NCBI RefSeq assembly: GCF_005406125.1
Contig: NZ_BIXZ01000007.1
Location: forward strand, 62,001-126,000
Direction: 5' to 3'
Source of the DNA: Haloarcula mannanilytica
Lineage (GTDB): Archaea; Halobacteriota; Halobacteria; Halobacteriales; Haloarculaceae
Length of the DNA: 64,000 bases
Within the stretch, counting starts at the first letter, position 1. Each line of letters opens with the position of its first letter. The translations under genes were made by a program, and so were the position numbers. The notes under the pieces were generated by a model. The model had not been told where the DNA came from. It searched no databases and saw only the letters and a list, made by a program, of their open reading frames with translations. Positions 34,305 through 43,342 of this stretch are shown piece by piece.

Positions 34305-37300
34305 GTACTGACAAATCGATCCCACGCGTTCCAGAGATACACGACCCACAGCCAGAGACACCGGTCACCGAAGCGTTCGAGACCGGAACTGCTAACGACC
34401 CCGACGTGGGGACCGACTCCGACGACCCGTCGACGCTTACCGTCGACGGCGAACCAGTCACTGTCGCTCCGGGGTCGACTATCATCGACGCCTTGCAGGA
34501 CCTCGACGACGACATCGTCAGCGTCGACCCCGGTGCCGAAGGCGTCGAAGACGACGCCGACGTGCCGGCGCTGTGTTACTACGACCGCGACGGGGACTGT
34601 AGCGACGAAATCGGCCCGCGCAGTGAGTGTCGTACCTGCATGGTCGAGACCGAACAGCACGGCCTCGTCCCGTCGTGTTCGTTCCCCGCCGAGGACGGCC
34701 TCACCGTCTCGACGGACACGCCCGACGCCGAGGAAGCCCGCAGCGTCAATCTCGACCTGGTGCTGTCGAACCACAATCTCCGGTGTACCACCTGCAACGG
34801 CAACGGTCGGTGTGAACTGCAAGACGCCGCTATCAGCGAGGGCGTCGACCACCCACGCTACGGCGTCTTCGACGAGCGCGACCAGTACGAGCCCATCGAC
34901 GACACCTCCTCGTTCATCCAGATCGACCGCAACAAGTGCATCCTCTGTAACCGCTGTGTCGACGCCTGCAACGACGTGCAGGTCGAGGGCGTCCTCCGAA
35001 TCGAGGGCCACGGCGAGGACACCCGCATCGGCTTCCAGTCCGACGCCGAGACGATGCACGACTCGGAGTGTGTCTCCTGTGGCCACTGCGCGACGGTGTG
35101 TCCGACCGGCTCACTGACCGAGAAGGGAATCGACGGCGCGGCGACGCTTCCGCTGCCGGGCTTTACCCAACGGAACTCCATCGGGACAGTCATCGAGCAC
35201 GAAGACGTGGAGACCATCGACGATACCACCGCTCCGAACCGCGCCTTCGAACCCGGTGATCCGAGGGCGGCGAAGGGGAAGACCGGCCTCGCCAAGTTCG
35301 CGTCAGCGGCGAAACGGCGCGCCGGTGACATCGCCAAGGACTACGGCAAGAAGGCGTTCCTCGCCGGTGAACACACCGCCGAGAGTATCGCGGCAAACAC
35401 GATGCCGGAGGGTCGCCTGTTCGACATCGCCAGCGTGGTCAGCGACTACCGCCTCTCGAAAATCGACAAGGAAGAGACGACCTGTGGGTTCTGTGCCGTC
35501 GGCTGTCGCTTCGAGATGTGGGGCAAGGACGGCGACTCCCTCGGGGTTGTTCCGGTTGATGACCCTGACGATGCGCCCGCGAACAACTTCTCGACCTGCG
35601 TGAAAGGGAAGTTCGGCCACGAGTTCGCCAACAGCAAACAGCGGGTCACCGAACCGATGGTCCGCAATGATGACGGCGAACTCGAACCCACCACGTGGGA
35701 CGAGGCACTGGATTACGTCGCCGAGCGCTTCACCGAGATTCAGGAGGACCACGGCATCGACTCGCTGGGCTGTCTGGCCTCCTCGAAGGGCAGCAACGAG
35801 GAGGCGTATCTCGTCCAGAAGTTCGCTCGGCAGGTGCTTGGGACGAAGAACATCGACAACTGCGCTCGGCTGTGTCACTCCTCGACGGTCGCCGCGCTCC
35901 AGCAGACGCTGGGCTATGGCGCGATGACCAACCGTATCAACGAGGACATCGGCGAGGCCGACGCCTACCTCATCAGCGGCTCCAACACGACGGAGTCCCA
36001 TCCAGTGCTCGCCACGCGAATCAAGCAGAACGTCCGCGAGGGGGCCGATCTGGTCGTGTTCGACCCGCGGAAGATCGGCATCGCCGAACACGCCGACCAG
36101 TACACTCGAACGAACCCCGGCTACGACGTGGCCTGGCTCAACGGCCTGATCCGCTACATCATCGAACACGACCTCCACGACGAGGACTTCATCGAGCGCA
36201 ACACGAAGAACTTCGAGGAAGTCAGGGAGAAGGTTCAGGCGTTTACACCCGAGAAAGTCGAAGAACTGGCTGGCGTGTCGCCCGAGGAACTCGCCTCGGC
36301 CGCCGAAACGCTTGCCGAGGCCGACAGCGTCGTATTCGGCTGGGCGATGGGAATGACCCAGCAGAGCCACGGCACGGAGAACCTCATCGCCATGGCCGAC
36401 CTCGCGCTCGTTTTGGGACAGGTCGGCAAGCCTGGCGCTGGCCTCTCACCGTTCCGGGGCCAGAACAACGTCCAGGGCGGCGGTGGCGACATGGGCACAC
36501 TGCCCGGCAGCCTCCCGGGGTATCAGAACCCTGCAGACGACGACGTGGGCGAGAAGTTCGCCGACGCGTGGGGCGAGCGACCACCTGAAGAACCCGGCCT
36601 GAAAGTGCCGGAGATGCTTGCCGAGGCCCACGCGGGCAACCTTCGCGGGATGTACGTCGTCGGCGAGAATCCCGCGCTCTCCGAACCGGATATCCAGCAC
36701 GCTGGCGAGGCGCTGGCAGACATGGAGTTCCTCGTCGTACAGGACATCTTCATGACCGAAACGGCCGACCACGCCGACGTGGTGTTGCCCGCTGCCACCT
36801 CGCCGGAGAAACACGGCACGTTCACCAACACTGAGCGCCGCATCCAGCGGGTCCGCCCAACCTCGGAGCCGCCGGGCAAGGCCCGTCAGGACTGGGAAAT
36901 CACGCAGGCGCTGGCCCGTCGGCTCGGCTACGACTGGGACTACGACCACCCGCGGGAGGTCATGGATGAAATCAACTCCCTTGCGCCCATCTACGGCGGC
37001 GTGACCTACGACCGCTTAGAGGAGGGCGAGGAACACGGCCTGCAGTGGCCCTGCTGGGACGAGAACCACGAGGGCACGCCGTACCTCTACGACTACGAGG
37101 AGGGGAACTTCAACTTCGAGGACGGGAAAGCCCGCTTCGTTCCAGCGGACGGCGGCCACCCCGGCGAGATTCCCGACGAAGAGTACCCGCTGACGCTCAC
37201 CTCCGGGCGGGTGCTGTATCACTGGCACACGGGCCAGATCACCCGCCGCGTCGAGGGACTGATGAGCCACGTCGGGGAGAGCTTCGTCGAAGTCAATCCC

Positions 37301-37612
37301 GAGACGGCCGAGAAGCTCGGCATCGCTGACGGCGAATACGTCCGCGTCGAGTCCCGCCGGGGTGACATCGTCGTCAAGGCGCAGGTCACCGAACGGGTTG
37401 GCCCCGGGACGTTGTTCATCCCGATGCACTTCGCCGCGGGCGCGGTGAACAAGCTCACCGGCGAAACGTTCGATCCGACTGCCGGCATACCGGAGTACAA
37501 GGTTTCCAGCGTCCGCGTGGAAGTGCTGGGGCCGGAAACGGACGAGACGGTGCTCCGGACGCCGGACGCCGGCGGGAAACAGATCCGCAAGCGAGGCGCG
37601 GGCGACGACTGA
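34301..37612 (+). CDS. Molybdopterin-dependent formate dehydrogenase alpha subunit
   Basis: A 1103-aa enzyme oxidising formate to CO2. Domain order: N-terminal NuoG-like [2Fe-2S] domain (cysteines near 92, 110, 113), His-Cys [4Fe-4S] segment (LRCTTCNGNGRCEL, near 163), two [4Fe-4S] ferredoxin sets (CILCNRCVDAC near 213, CVSCGHCATVCPTG near 257), a ~100-residue linker, then the Mo/W-bisPGD catalytic domain beginning with CGFCAVGC (near 394) and containing NCARLCHSSTV, with Cys at the metal position instead of selenocysteine. The C-terminal domain has the MoCo-binding ending. No signal peptide: a cytoplasmic, NAD-linked type. Coupled to the preceding NuoF-like gene by a 4-base overlap. It would complete oxidation of THF-bound C1 units. 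Confidence 0.88.
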   Translation: MSTDKSIPRVPEIHDPQPETPVTEAFETGTANDPDVGTDSDDPSTLTVDGEPVTVAPGSTIIDALQDLDDDIVSVDPGAEGVEDDADVPALCYYDRDGDCSDEIGPRSECRTCMVETEQHGLVPSCSFPAEDGLTVSTDTPDAEEARSVNLDLVLSNHNLRCTTCNGNGRCELQDAAISEGVDHPRYGVFDERDQYEPIDDTSSFIQIDRNKCILCNRCVDACNDVQVEGVLRIEGHGEDTRIGFQSDAETMHDSECVSCGHCATVCPTGSLTEKGIDGAATLPLPGFTQRNSIGTVIEHEDVETIDDTTAPNRAFEPGDPRAAKGKTGLAKFASAAKRRAGDIAKDYGKKAFLAGEHTAESIAANTMPEGRLFDIASVVSDYRLSKIDKEETTCGFCAVGCRFEMWGKDGDSLGVVPVDDPDDAPANNFSTCVKGKFGHEFANSKQRVTEPMVRNDDGELEPTTWDEALDYVAERFTEIQEDHGIDSLGCLASSKGSNEEAYLVQKFARQVLGTKNIDNCARLCHSSTVAALQQTLGYGAMTNRINEDIGEADAYLISGSNTTESHPVLATRIKQNVREGADLVVFDPRKIGIAEHADQYTRTNPGYDVAWLNGLIRYIIEHDLHDEDFIERNTKNFEEVREKVQAFTPEKVEELAGVSPEELASAAETLAEADSVVFGWAMGMTQQSHGTENLIAMADLALVLGQVGKPGAGLSPFRGQNNVQGGGGDMGTLPGSLPGYQNPADDDVGEKFADAWGERPPEEPGLKVPEMLAEAHAGNLRGMYVVGENPALSEPDIQHAGEALADMEFLVVQDIFMTETADHADVVLPAATSPEKHGTFTNTERRIQRVRPTSEPPGKARQDWEITQALARRLGYDWDYDHPREVMDEINSLAPIYGGVTYDRLEEGEEHGLQWPCWDENHEGTPYLYDYEEGNFNFEDGKARFVPADGGHPGEIPDEEYPLTLTSGRVLYHWHTGQITRRVEGLMSHVGESFVEVNPETAEKLGIADGEYVRVESRRGDIVVKAQVTERVGPGTLFIPMHFAAGAVNKLTGETFDPTAGIPEYKVSSVRVEVLGPETDETVLRTPDAGGKQIRKRGAGDD

Positions 37613-37912
37613 ACTGACCCATTTCCTTGGGGGTCATACGATACCGCTCCCGGTCTTGGGGGTACGTCTGGCGGCGTTCCCAGATATAGTTACTTTTGTG
37701 ATAACTTCAGTGTCAACTACCAGTATATCTCCAGTGGGACTCCCAAAATCCATCATATATTTTATCACTTGTGTAATCTGGATACGTGACGTTACTGTAT
37801 TCGCAAGTCGAATGAGCGAGTTGATCTGAGAACCCCGTTTTCGTCAGTATTTGGGATTCCCTATATTAGCTATGACTGCCTTTTTATATTTACTCGACAA
37901 CACATCAGTCGC
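37613..37912. other. Spacer with no recognised gene
   Basis: AT-rich towards the right. Contains ttttgtgataac near 37692 and tttatcacttgtg near 37762, whose GTGATAA / TTATCAC cores are inverted; their role is unknown. A tttttatattt element about 30 nt before the next gene is a probable TATA box. Confidence 0.4.
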
Positions 37913-38332
37913 ATGGTCGAATCTATCCCGCTTGCGACCGCGACGGAATTGATTGCAGCAGCCGAGGAGAAAGCCACCGAGATCGAGAATCCGATGGTCA
38001 TCACAGTCGCAAACAGCGAAGGCAACCTCGTCGCACAACACCGCATGGACGGGGCATGGCTTGCGTCTGTTAGCATCTCGCGCAACAAGGCCTACACTGC
38101 GGCGGCGCTCGAAACACCGACACACGAACTGGCCGAGCCATCGGAGCCCGGAAATTCGTTGTACGGGCTACAGAACACCGACGACGGACAGCTCGTGATT
38201 TTCGGGGGCGGCTATCCGCTCGAACGAGACGGAGAGATCGTCGGAACCATCGGTGTATCCGGCGGCGCAGTTGCCCAAGACCGAACGGTCGCCGAGGCCG
38301 GCGTCGACCGATGGCAGGAACTCACGGAGTAA
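37913..38332 (+). CDS. GlcG/HbpS-family protein (DUF336)
   Basis: A 139-aa soluble protein of the heme-binding GlcG/HbpS family: PMVITVANSEGNLVAQHRMDGAWLASVSISRNKAYTAAALETPT and YGLQNTDDGQLVIFGGGYPLERDGEIVGTIGVSGG. Members bind heme or corrinoid-related ligands or sit in diol/glycolate catabolic clusters; the true function is usually unknown. Single gene with a TATA-like element at about 37883-37893. Confidence 0.85.
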   Translation: MVESIPLATATELIAAAEEKATEIENPMVITVANSEGNLVAQHRMDGAWLASVSISRNKAYTAAALETPTHELAEPSEPGNSLYGLQNTDDGQLVIFGGGYPLERDGEIVGTIGVSGGAVAQDRTVAEAGVDRWQELTE

Positions 38333-38864
38333 CCCCGTCAGTCACGCACGACGCGCGGCCGATTGACCCGCGATAGCATCGAGGCGTCCAACGAGCGACA
38401 CAACAAGTCGAATACCGTCTCACCGTGTTGGGCGTCTCCGTGGGTGAATCCCCGTCACTTGCTTTGTTTTCCGTCGTCTTGATGTGCCGCTGAACAACCA
38501 TATCTATCGAAACTGGGCAAGCTGTCGCCCCGGACCCATGTGCGAACTGAAACCAGTGTCAGTCTCTGTTACCAATATCAGCAGACCCATGATCAAGATA
38601 GGATAATACAAACACGCATTCGAAAATACAATAGAGTATTATGGTATATGAAATCATCTACTGAAAAATATCTACACTATCTCTTTGCATATAACTATAT
38701 CCTCCCAATATACGATCTATGGATGCTGTAGTACTTGGAGTCCGTCTCGGTTGCCGGGGTCACGGCATCCGATACCACGATCCCCTCAGCGTGTGGCCAA
38801 TACCGGACTGACTCCCGAGCACACTGGCACGCCCGCCGCTGGTAAAGGGACTCTCATTGAAGGA

Positions 38865-38878
38865 TTAGGACGGCCTAA
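38865..38878. promoter_or_regulatory. TTAGG-N4-CCTAA operator, upstream copy
   Basis: TTAGGACGGCCTAA, perfect inverted half-sites spaced by 4 bases, lying just upstream of the TATA box. TTAGG/CCTAA half-sites are known from DtxR/IdeR-family metal repressors; assignment to an iron repressor is inferred from that and the gene controlled. Confidence 0.65.
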
Positions 38879-38890
38879 AGTTCGGAACCG

Positions 38891-38900
38891 TTTTATATTA
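38891..38900 (+). promoter_or_regulatory. TATA box of the siderophore-type binding protein gene
   Basis: ttttatatta, centred 25 nt before the ATG at 38920, predicting a leaderless transcript. It is bracketed by the two TTAGG-N4-CCTAA sites. Confidence 0.65.
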
Positions 38901-38914
38901 TTAGGGGAACCTAA
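38901..38914. promoter_or_regulatory. TTAGG-N4-CCTAA operator, downstream copy
   Basis: TTAGGGGAACCTAA, directly after the TATA box and ending 6 bases before the start codon. Occupancy would cover the transcription start and block initiation. Confidence 0.65.
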
Positions 38915-38919
38915 AAAAT

Positions 38920-40113
38920 ATGCCAGGCGAGTCAAGCGGTCCACAGGAACTGACGCGGCGTGACTATCTGAAGTACGGCGGGGTAATTACGGGTAGCGGT
39001 CTGTTTGCAGGCTGTTCGGGCACTTCCCAGTCAGGACCGGACGCCACAGGATCACCTGTCCCATCGTCACAGACAGGGAACTCGGGAACGGATACCGAGA
39101 CTGAGTTTGATGGGTCATACACTGTCGAAATGGAACCAATGGGTCCAGTTGAGTTCGACGGACCACCCGAGCGATGGACCGCACTCTTACCGACGTTCGC
39201 GGATATGGCGTTTGCACTCGGCGGGGGACAAACACTCGGCATTCAGAATCACGATCGGTTTGCGAACGAGGTCTTCGAAAACCTTCCAGGGGTAGCGTTC
39301 GATGCGGATGAGATCATGGAACTCGTCGGAGACGGTGTGAGCAAGGAAGCGTTCTATAAAATGGATGCGGATGTGCATTTCATTGACCCACATATACTGC
39401 GACTCTGGTATGACTGGGATCAGGCTGATATCGATGAGGTTGCCGAAAACCTCGGTCCGTTCTTCGGTAATTTTATTCGCCGACATAGTGACGACTGGCA
39501 CGATTACCGCTACTACTCCTTGTATGAGGCCTTTGGAGTGATGGCTGAGGTCTTTCAGGCACAGGAGCGCTACCAAGCATTCGTTGACCTCCACGAGCGG
39601 ATGCGTACGTTGATCAATGAACACTTGCCGCCGGCTGACCAGCGGCCGACTGCCTTACTGATCTTCCCAGCGGACGGATCAGGGTTCCAATTCTATCCGT
39701 TCCGGTTTGATGATGGCGGAATCAGCACCAAGCAGTGGCGCGAACTCGGTCTGACAGATGCACTCGCGGCGACGGATGTGGGACATTATAGTTTCTCTGA
39801 TAGGGGGACACTCGATCTGGAAGCCTTGATCGAAATCGATCCCGAGATACTGTTAGTGCGAAATCACGGCGGTGCGTCCGAGTCTGCGTTCCAAACAGAG
39901 GTCGTCGAGCCACTGCAAGCGGAGGACGGATCTAACGGCGTACAGGCAGTTCAGGACGGTAATATATACAATGCTGGCTATCTCGATCAGGGACCAATTA
40001 TCAATTTCTACCATACTGACCGCGCGGCGAAGGATATCTACCCGAATGCATTCGAGGATGTGACGTTGTTCGACCGTGAACGCGTCGCGGAGATCGTCAA
40101 AGGGAATATCTGA
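38920..40113 (+). CDS. Iron-siderophore-type ABC transporter substrate-binding lipoprotein
   Basis: A 397-aa extracellular binding protein. Tat signal (TRRDYLKYGGVITGSGLF) and lipobox FAGC, a polar linker, then the type III binding-protein fold of the FecB/BtuF kind (PPERWTALLPTFADMAFALGGGQTLGI ... ALIEIDPEILLVRNHGG). No permease or ATPase is next to it, so it must share a transporter encoded elsewhere. Its promoter is enclosed by two TTAGG-N4-CCTAA palindromes, consistent with repression by a DtxR-family iron regulator. The ligand may be ferric siderophore or cobalamin; regulation favours iron. Confidence 0.83.
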   Translation: MPGESSGPQELTRRDYLKYGGVITGSGLFAGCSGTSQSGPDATGSPVPSSQTGNSGTDTETEFDGSYTVEMEPMGPVEFDGPPERWTALLPTFADMAFALGGGQTLGIQNHDRFANEVFENLPGVAFDADEIMELVGDGVSKEAFYKMDADVHFIDPHILRLWYDWDQADIDEVAENLGPFFGNFIRRHSDDWHDYRYYSLYEAFGVMAEVFQAQERYQAFVDLHERMRTLINEHLPPADQRPTALLIFPADGSGFQFYPFRFDDGGISTKQWRELGLTDALAATDVGHYSFSDRGTLDLEALIEIDPEILLVRNHGGASESAFQTEVVEPLQAEDGSNGVQAVQDGNIYNAGYLDQGPIINFYHTDRAAKDIYPNAFEDVTLFDRERVAEIVKGNI

Positions 40114-40254
40114 GACAAATTATCGACCGAGGGACTGCTTCTGCGCTAAGCGGTACCGTGAAGTCTTCTCAATTCGCTCTCAGTGTAGGACGACGTGTTA
40201 CCCCGCCGACCCATGGTATAAAAGGAAATCCATAGCATTCGCCCCGTGGTGATC

Positions 40255-40650
40255 TCAGGATTCGACCCACTCACACCGGAGTTCGTACCGCGTTACGTCC
40301 TCAGTGTCGATCGTGAGGGGGAACTCCAGGGACATCGACTCCCCAACGGCGACTGGTTGGACCAGTTGTTTGCCGGCCTCGTGGAGTGTCTCGCCGGCGT
40401 TGTCCAGAAACGTACAGGTGATATTCGGGACCTGACCGTCCGGCGTGATCTGTTCGTCGCCGCCGTTCTCGGCGGTAACATCGACGTAGACGCGGGTCCC
40501 GGAGGGCGTCGCCTGTGTCGTGTATTCGTGAGAGAAGACCAGGGGCGTCTCGTTCAACGCCACCTCCCCGTCGACCCGCGACCCCAAGCAGCCGGCCAGC
40601 AGTACCCCTGTCCCTGCTCCCAGCGTCCCGAGAAACCTCCGTCGGTGCAT
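40255..40650 (-). CDS. Small Tat-exported lipoprotein, unknown function
   Basis: A 131-aa protein with RRRFLGTLGAGTGVLLAGC (Tat signal plus lipobox) and a beta-rich mature domain (VYVDVTAENGGDEQITPDGQVPNITCTFLDNAGETLHEAGKQLVQPVAVGESMSLEFPL) that resembles FxLYD-type extracellular domains. It lies just downstream of the C-P lyase operon on the same strand (about 60 bases after the HAD gene), so could be read through from it. Confidence 0.72.
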   Translation of the reverse strand: MHRRRFLGTLGAGTGVLLAGCLGSRVDGEVALNETPLVFSHEYTTQATPSGTRVYVDVTAENGGDEQITPDGQVPNITCTFLDNAGETLHEAGKQLVQPVAVGESMSLEFPLTIDTEDVTRYELRCEWVES

Positions 40651-40708
40651 ACTCCCACTGAAGCGAGGTCAGCCCTCAATGTATCGTCCGTAGAGTCCGG
40701 ACTCGGCA

Positions 40709-41377
40709 TCACACAGGGCGTTCGGTTTCGGTTATCCGCTCGACGAGGCACTCTAAGTCTGGGACCTCGAAGGTCGGTTCCGCGGTGAGTGTCACGTCAG
40801 CGACGTGGTCGCGTCGCAGGTAGGCCGCGTCGATACCGGCCCGCTGTGCAGCGACCACGTCTTTCTCCGAGTCCCCCACGTACAGCGCGTCTTCGACGCC
40901 CAGTTCCGCCAGCGCTGCCTCGACGTAGTCCGGCTCCGGCTTGCGTGCCGCGGCACCTGCCAGGGTGGGCCGTCGTCCGCGGGCCGTCTCGAATGTCGGC
41001 AGGTCGTGGTAGGCACGCAGGAACTCGATGGTCGCGTGCTGGTTGTTGCTCACCAGGCCGAGAGAGCACTCGATGCTGTCCAGGGCGGCGACATCGTCAT
41101 AGACGGGCTTGCCGCCGTCCCGGATATGAGTCTGCTGGGCCAGGCTAGCGGCGAGTTCGCGGTAGTGCCAGAACGCCTCGGGATCGATACCGTGGTCACA
41201 AGCCGTCTCGGCCGGCACGGCGTCCTCGGTAACTGACTGACGGGCGACCGAGCGGTCGATATCGGCGCCGAACGCGTCGAACGCTTCGACGACGGCATCG
41301 ACCAGGACTGCAGTGTCCGTCGGTTCGACCAGCACGCCGTCACAGTCGAAAACGATGGATTCGTAGCCGTCAGTCAT
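40709..41377 (-). CDS. HAD-family phosphatase at the end of the C-P lyase operon
   Basis: A 222-aa HAD hydrolase: motif I VFDCDGVLV, an alpha-helical cap, motif II in GLVSNNQ, motif III lysine in ARKPEPDY, and motif IV YVGDSEKD. Probably a sugar-phosphate phosphatase. It overlaps the TIM-barrel gene by 8 bases, so is translated with the phn genes. Since neither PhnP nor PhnN is encoded here, it may act on a ribose-phosphate product of the C-P lyase; that is inference. The start at 41377 omits an Arg-rich, non-homologous extension. Confidence 0.8.
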   Translation of the reverse strand: MTDGYESIVFDCDGVLVEPTDTAVLVDAVVEAFDAFGADIDRSVARQSVTEDAVPAETACDHGIDPEAFWHYRELAASLAQQTHIRDGGKPVYDDVAALDSIECSLGLVSNNQHATIEFLRAYHDLPTFETARGRRPTLAGAAARKPEPDYVEAALAELGVEDALYVGDSEKDVVAAQRAGIDAAYLRRDHVADVTLTAEPTFEVPDLECLVERITETERPV

Positions 41378-42179
41378 CGGTCGACACCTCCGTCTCCGGC
41401 GGCGCCTGATCGACACCGACGGTCTGTGCCACGTCCGCGACAGATTTCATCTCGAAGACGAAACAGTCCGCCGGGACGGCTTCGACGACGGACTCGTAAC
41501 CGGGGAACGGCCGGTGCTGGTCCGCAGTGCCGTCGTTGTCGTGGAGATGACAGACACGGATGCGATCGCCGAACCGGTCGACGAACTCTCGCCAGTCGTG
41601 GCCGCTCATCTTCGCGTGGCCCACGTCGAGCGTGACGCTGAGGTACTGAGCGGGCACGTCGACGGAGTCGATCATCGCGGCCAGGTCCGACTGTGTCGTC
41701 GTGTACCGCCGCGTGTCGTCGTCGATCGGTTGGTTCTCTAGACAGAGTGGGACACCGACGAACTGGGCGTACTCGGCGCACTCGGCGAGCGACCGGCGCG
41801 CGTTCTCGTGGGCCTGCTCCCGGACCCAGTCCGGGTATCGGCGGGGAACCGAACCGCCGTGGACGACGACACCGGACGCCCCCGCGGCCGCCGCGTCGTC
41901 GAGCGTTTGCTTGACACGCTCGACGGAGTCTTGCCGGACCGTCTCGTCGTAGCTTCCCACGTTCCAGTCCCGAAACGGGGCGTGGTAGGTGATAGTGACG
42001 CCGTAGGACTCGGCCAGTTCCCGCACCCGTTCGGGGCCGGGCGTATCGGGGTGTCCGGCCAGGTACTCCCGCTTGAACTCGACGTGGTCCAGCCCGATGT
42101 CCGTGACGTAGTTCATGAACTCCTCGACGCTCGCACCAAATCGGATGTCCATGGCCGCTCCGACGCGATGGTCAGTCAT
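41370..42179 (-). CDS. Sugar phosphate isomerase/epimerase-like TIM-barrel protein in the C-P lyase operon
   Basis: A 269-aa xylose-isomerase-like (AP endonuclease 2 superfamily) protein: ITYHAPFRDWNVGS, VVVHGGSVPRRYPDW, GVPLCLENQPI, SVTLDVGHAKMSGHDW, RVCHLHDNDGTADQHRPFPG and DCFVFEMKS supply the usual Glu, Asp, His metal ligands. It overlaps phnM by 4 bases and the HAD gene by 8. Enzymes of this fold isomerise sugars or hydrolyse phosphodiesters, so opening the cyclic ribose phosphate made by PhnJ, in place of PhnP, is a testable idea. The ATG at 42179 is chosen; a second lies 9 codons in. Confidence 0.78.
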   Translation of the reverse strand: MTDHRVGAAMDIRFGASVEEFMNYVTDIGLDHVEFKREYLAGHPDTPGPERVRELAESYGVTITYHAPFRDWNVGSYDETVRQDSVERVKQTLDDAAAAGASGVVVHGGSVPRRYPDWVREQAHENARRSLAECAEYAQFVGVPLCLENQPIDDDTRRYTTTQSDLAAMIDSVDVPAQYLSVTLDVGHAKMSGHDWREFVDRFGDRIRVCHLHDNDGTADQHRPFPGYESVVEAVPADCFVFEMKSVADVAQTVGVDQAPPETEVSTDD

Positions 42180-43342
42180 CGTCGCCCTCCCGAATCGGCG
42201 TGGTACACCGGCCGCCCGCTGACCAGCGCGTTCGTAACGGTCGGCGCTGGCTCCCGGTCGACGACGATCAGATCCGCACGCTTGCCTTCCTCGATCCGTC
42301 CCCGGTCGGTGAATCCCGCGGCGTCGGCGGGGTTCGCGCTGACACGGGCCACCCGTTCGGGGAGCGACTCTCCCGTGTCGACGAACACTGACGCTAAAAG
42401 GGACGGCGGGTGGTAGTCCGCAACCAGGATGTCCACGACGCCGGCGTCGATGCCCTCGGCGGTCGCGAGGTTGCCCCACTGGCTGCCTCCGCGGACGAGG
42501 TTCGGTGCGCCCATCGCCGTCGTCATCGTCTCCTCGGCCGCCGCTTTGGCGGTTTCCAGCGTGATGGGGTACTCGGTGATATCGACGCCTGCCCCCGCGA
42601 GACGCCTGACTTCCTCGGGGTGCTCGTCGTCGTGAGAGGCCGTCACCGCGCCAGCCGCGTGGGCGCGTTCGACGACTCGGTCGATCCGGTCCCGTATCGT
42701 CCCGGTCGGGATTTCAGTGCGCTCGTCGATGATCTCCTGGGCCTCTTCGGCCGACCGGTCGTTGGCATTCTCGTAGTACTCCCGGAAGGTATCGATATCC
42801 TGGAACTGGCCCTTTCCTGGGATGTGGCTCATCACCGACACCAGATCGGCGTCACCGTTGTCGACGACTTCCAGCACAGCCTCGACACACCGCTGTTGGG
42901 TGACTTCACACCGGGCGTGCAGGCGGTGGTCGACCAGCAGGTCCGTGGCCTCCGAGATGGCGTCGGTCAACGTCGCCGCCAGTTCCGGCGAACGGTCGGC
43001 CGCTTCGTCTGTCTCGAAGGAGATGGCGTGGAACTTCGTAGTGATGCCAGCGGCGACGTTCGCGCGGTCGGCGGACGCCAGGGCCAGCGGGATGTCAATC
43101 CGTGCTCCGGACCGCGGGTGGAGGTGGCCCTCGATGTCGTCGCCGTGAAGGTCGACCAATCCCGGCAACACCAGGTGGCCGTCGGCATCGATGACGATGT
43201 CCGCGTCCGCGTCCACGTCGCCGACATCGACGATGCGGTCCTCCTCGATGCGGACGCCGCCTTCGACGACGGCCTCGGGCGTGACGAGACATCCGTCGAC
43301 GACTGCGATCGTGGCTTCGGCGGCCTGGGCGGTCGTACTCAT
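42176..43342 (-). CDS. phnM: C-P lyase pathway triphosphohydrolase PhnM
   Basis: Hydrolyses ribose 1-alkylphosphonate 5-triphosphate to the 5-phosphate plus pyrophosphate. The 388-aa amidohydrolase-fold protein has the metal motif LPGLVDLHGDDIEGHLHPRSGARIDI, ITTKFHAISFE, VMSHIPGKGQF, ASHDDEHPEEVRRL and the C-terminal ILVADYHPPSLL and GKRADLIVVD, all typical of PhnM. Overlaps phnL and the TIM-barrel gene by 4 bases each. Confidence 0.93.
   Translation of the reverse strand: MSTTAQAAEATIAVVDGCLVTPEAVVEGGVRIEEDRIVDVGDVDADADIVIDADGHLVLPGLVDLHGDDIEGHLHPRSGARIDIPLALASADRANVAAGITTKFHAISFETDEAADRSPELAATLTDAISEATDLLVDHRLHARCEVTQQRCVEAVLEVVDNGDADLVSVMSHIPGKGQFQDIDTFREYYENANDRSAEEAQEIIDERTEIPTGTIRDRIDRVVERAHAAGAVTASHDDEHPEEVRRLAGAGVDITEYPITLETAKAAAEETMTTAMGAPNLVRGGSQWGNLATAEGIDAGVVDILVADYHPPSLLASVFVDTGESLPERVARVSANPADAAGFTDRGRIEEGKRADLIVVDREPAPTVTNALVSGRPVYHADSGGRR

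Larger units (their letters stand above)
38333..38919. other. Spacer upstream of the siderophore-type binding protein
   Basis: About 590 bases, AT-rich in the middle. No gene recognised; short frames at 38540-38731 and 38685-38963 are not coding-like. The right end holds the operator pair and TATA box listed separately. Confidence 0.45.

Noticed and set aside
37690-37775. Inverted GTGATAA / TTATCAC cores in the spacer after formate dehydrogenase
   Set aside because: Short, about 70 bases apart and not repeated elsewhere that I could see; not enough to call an operator.
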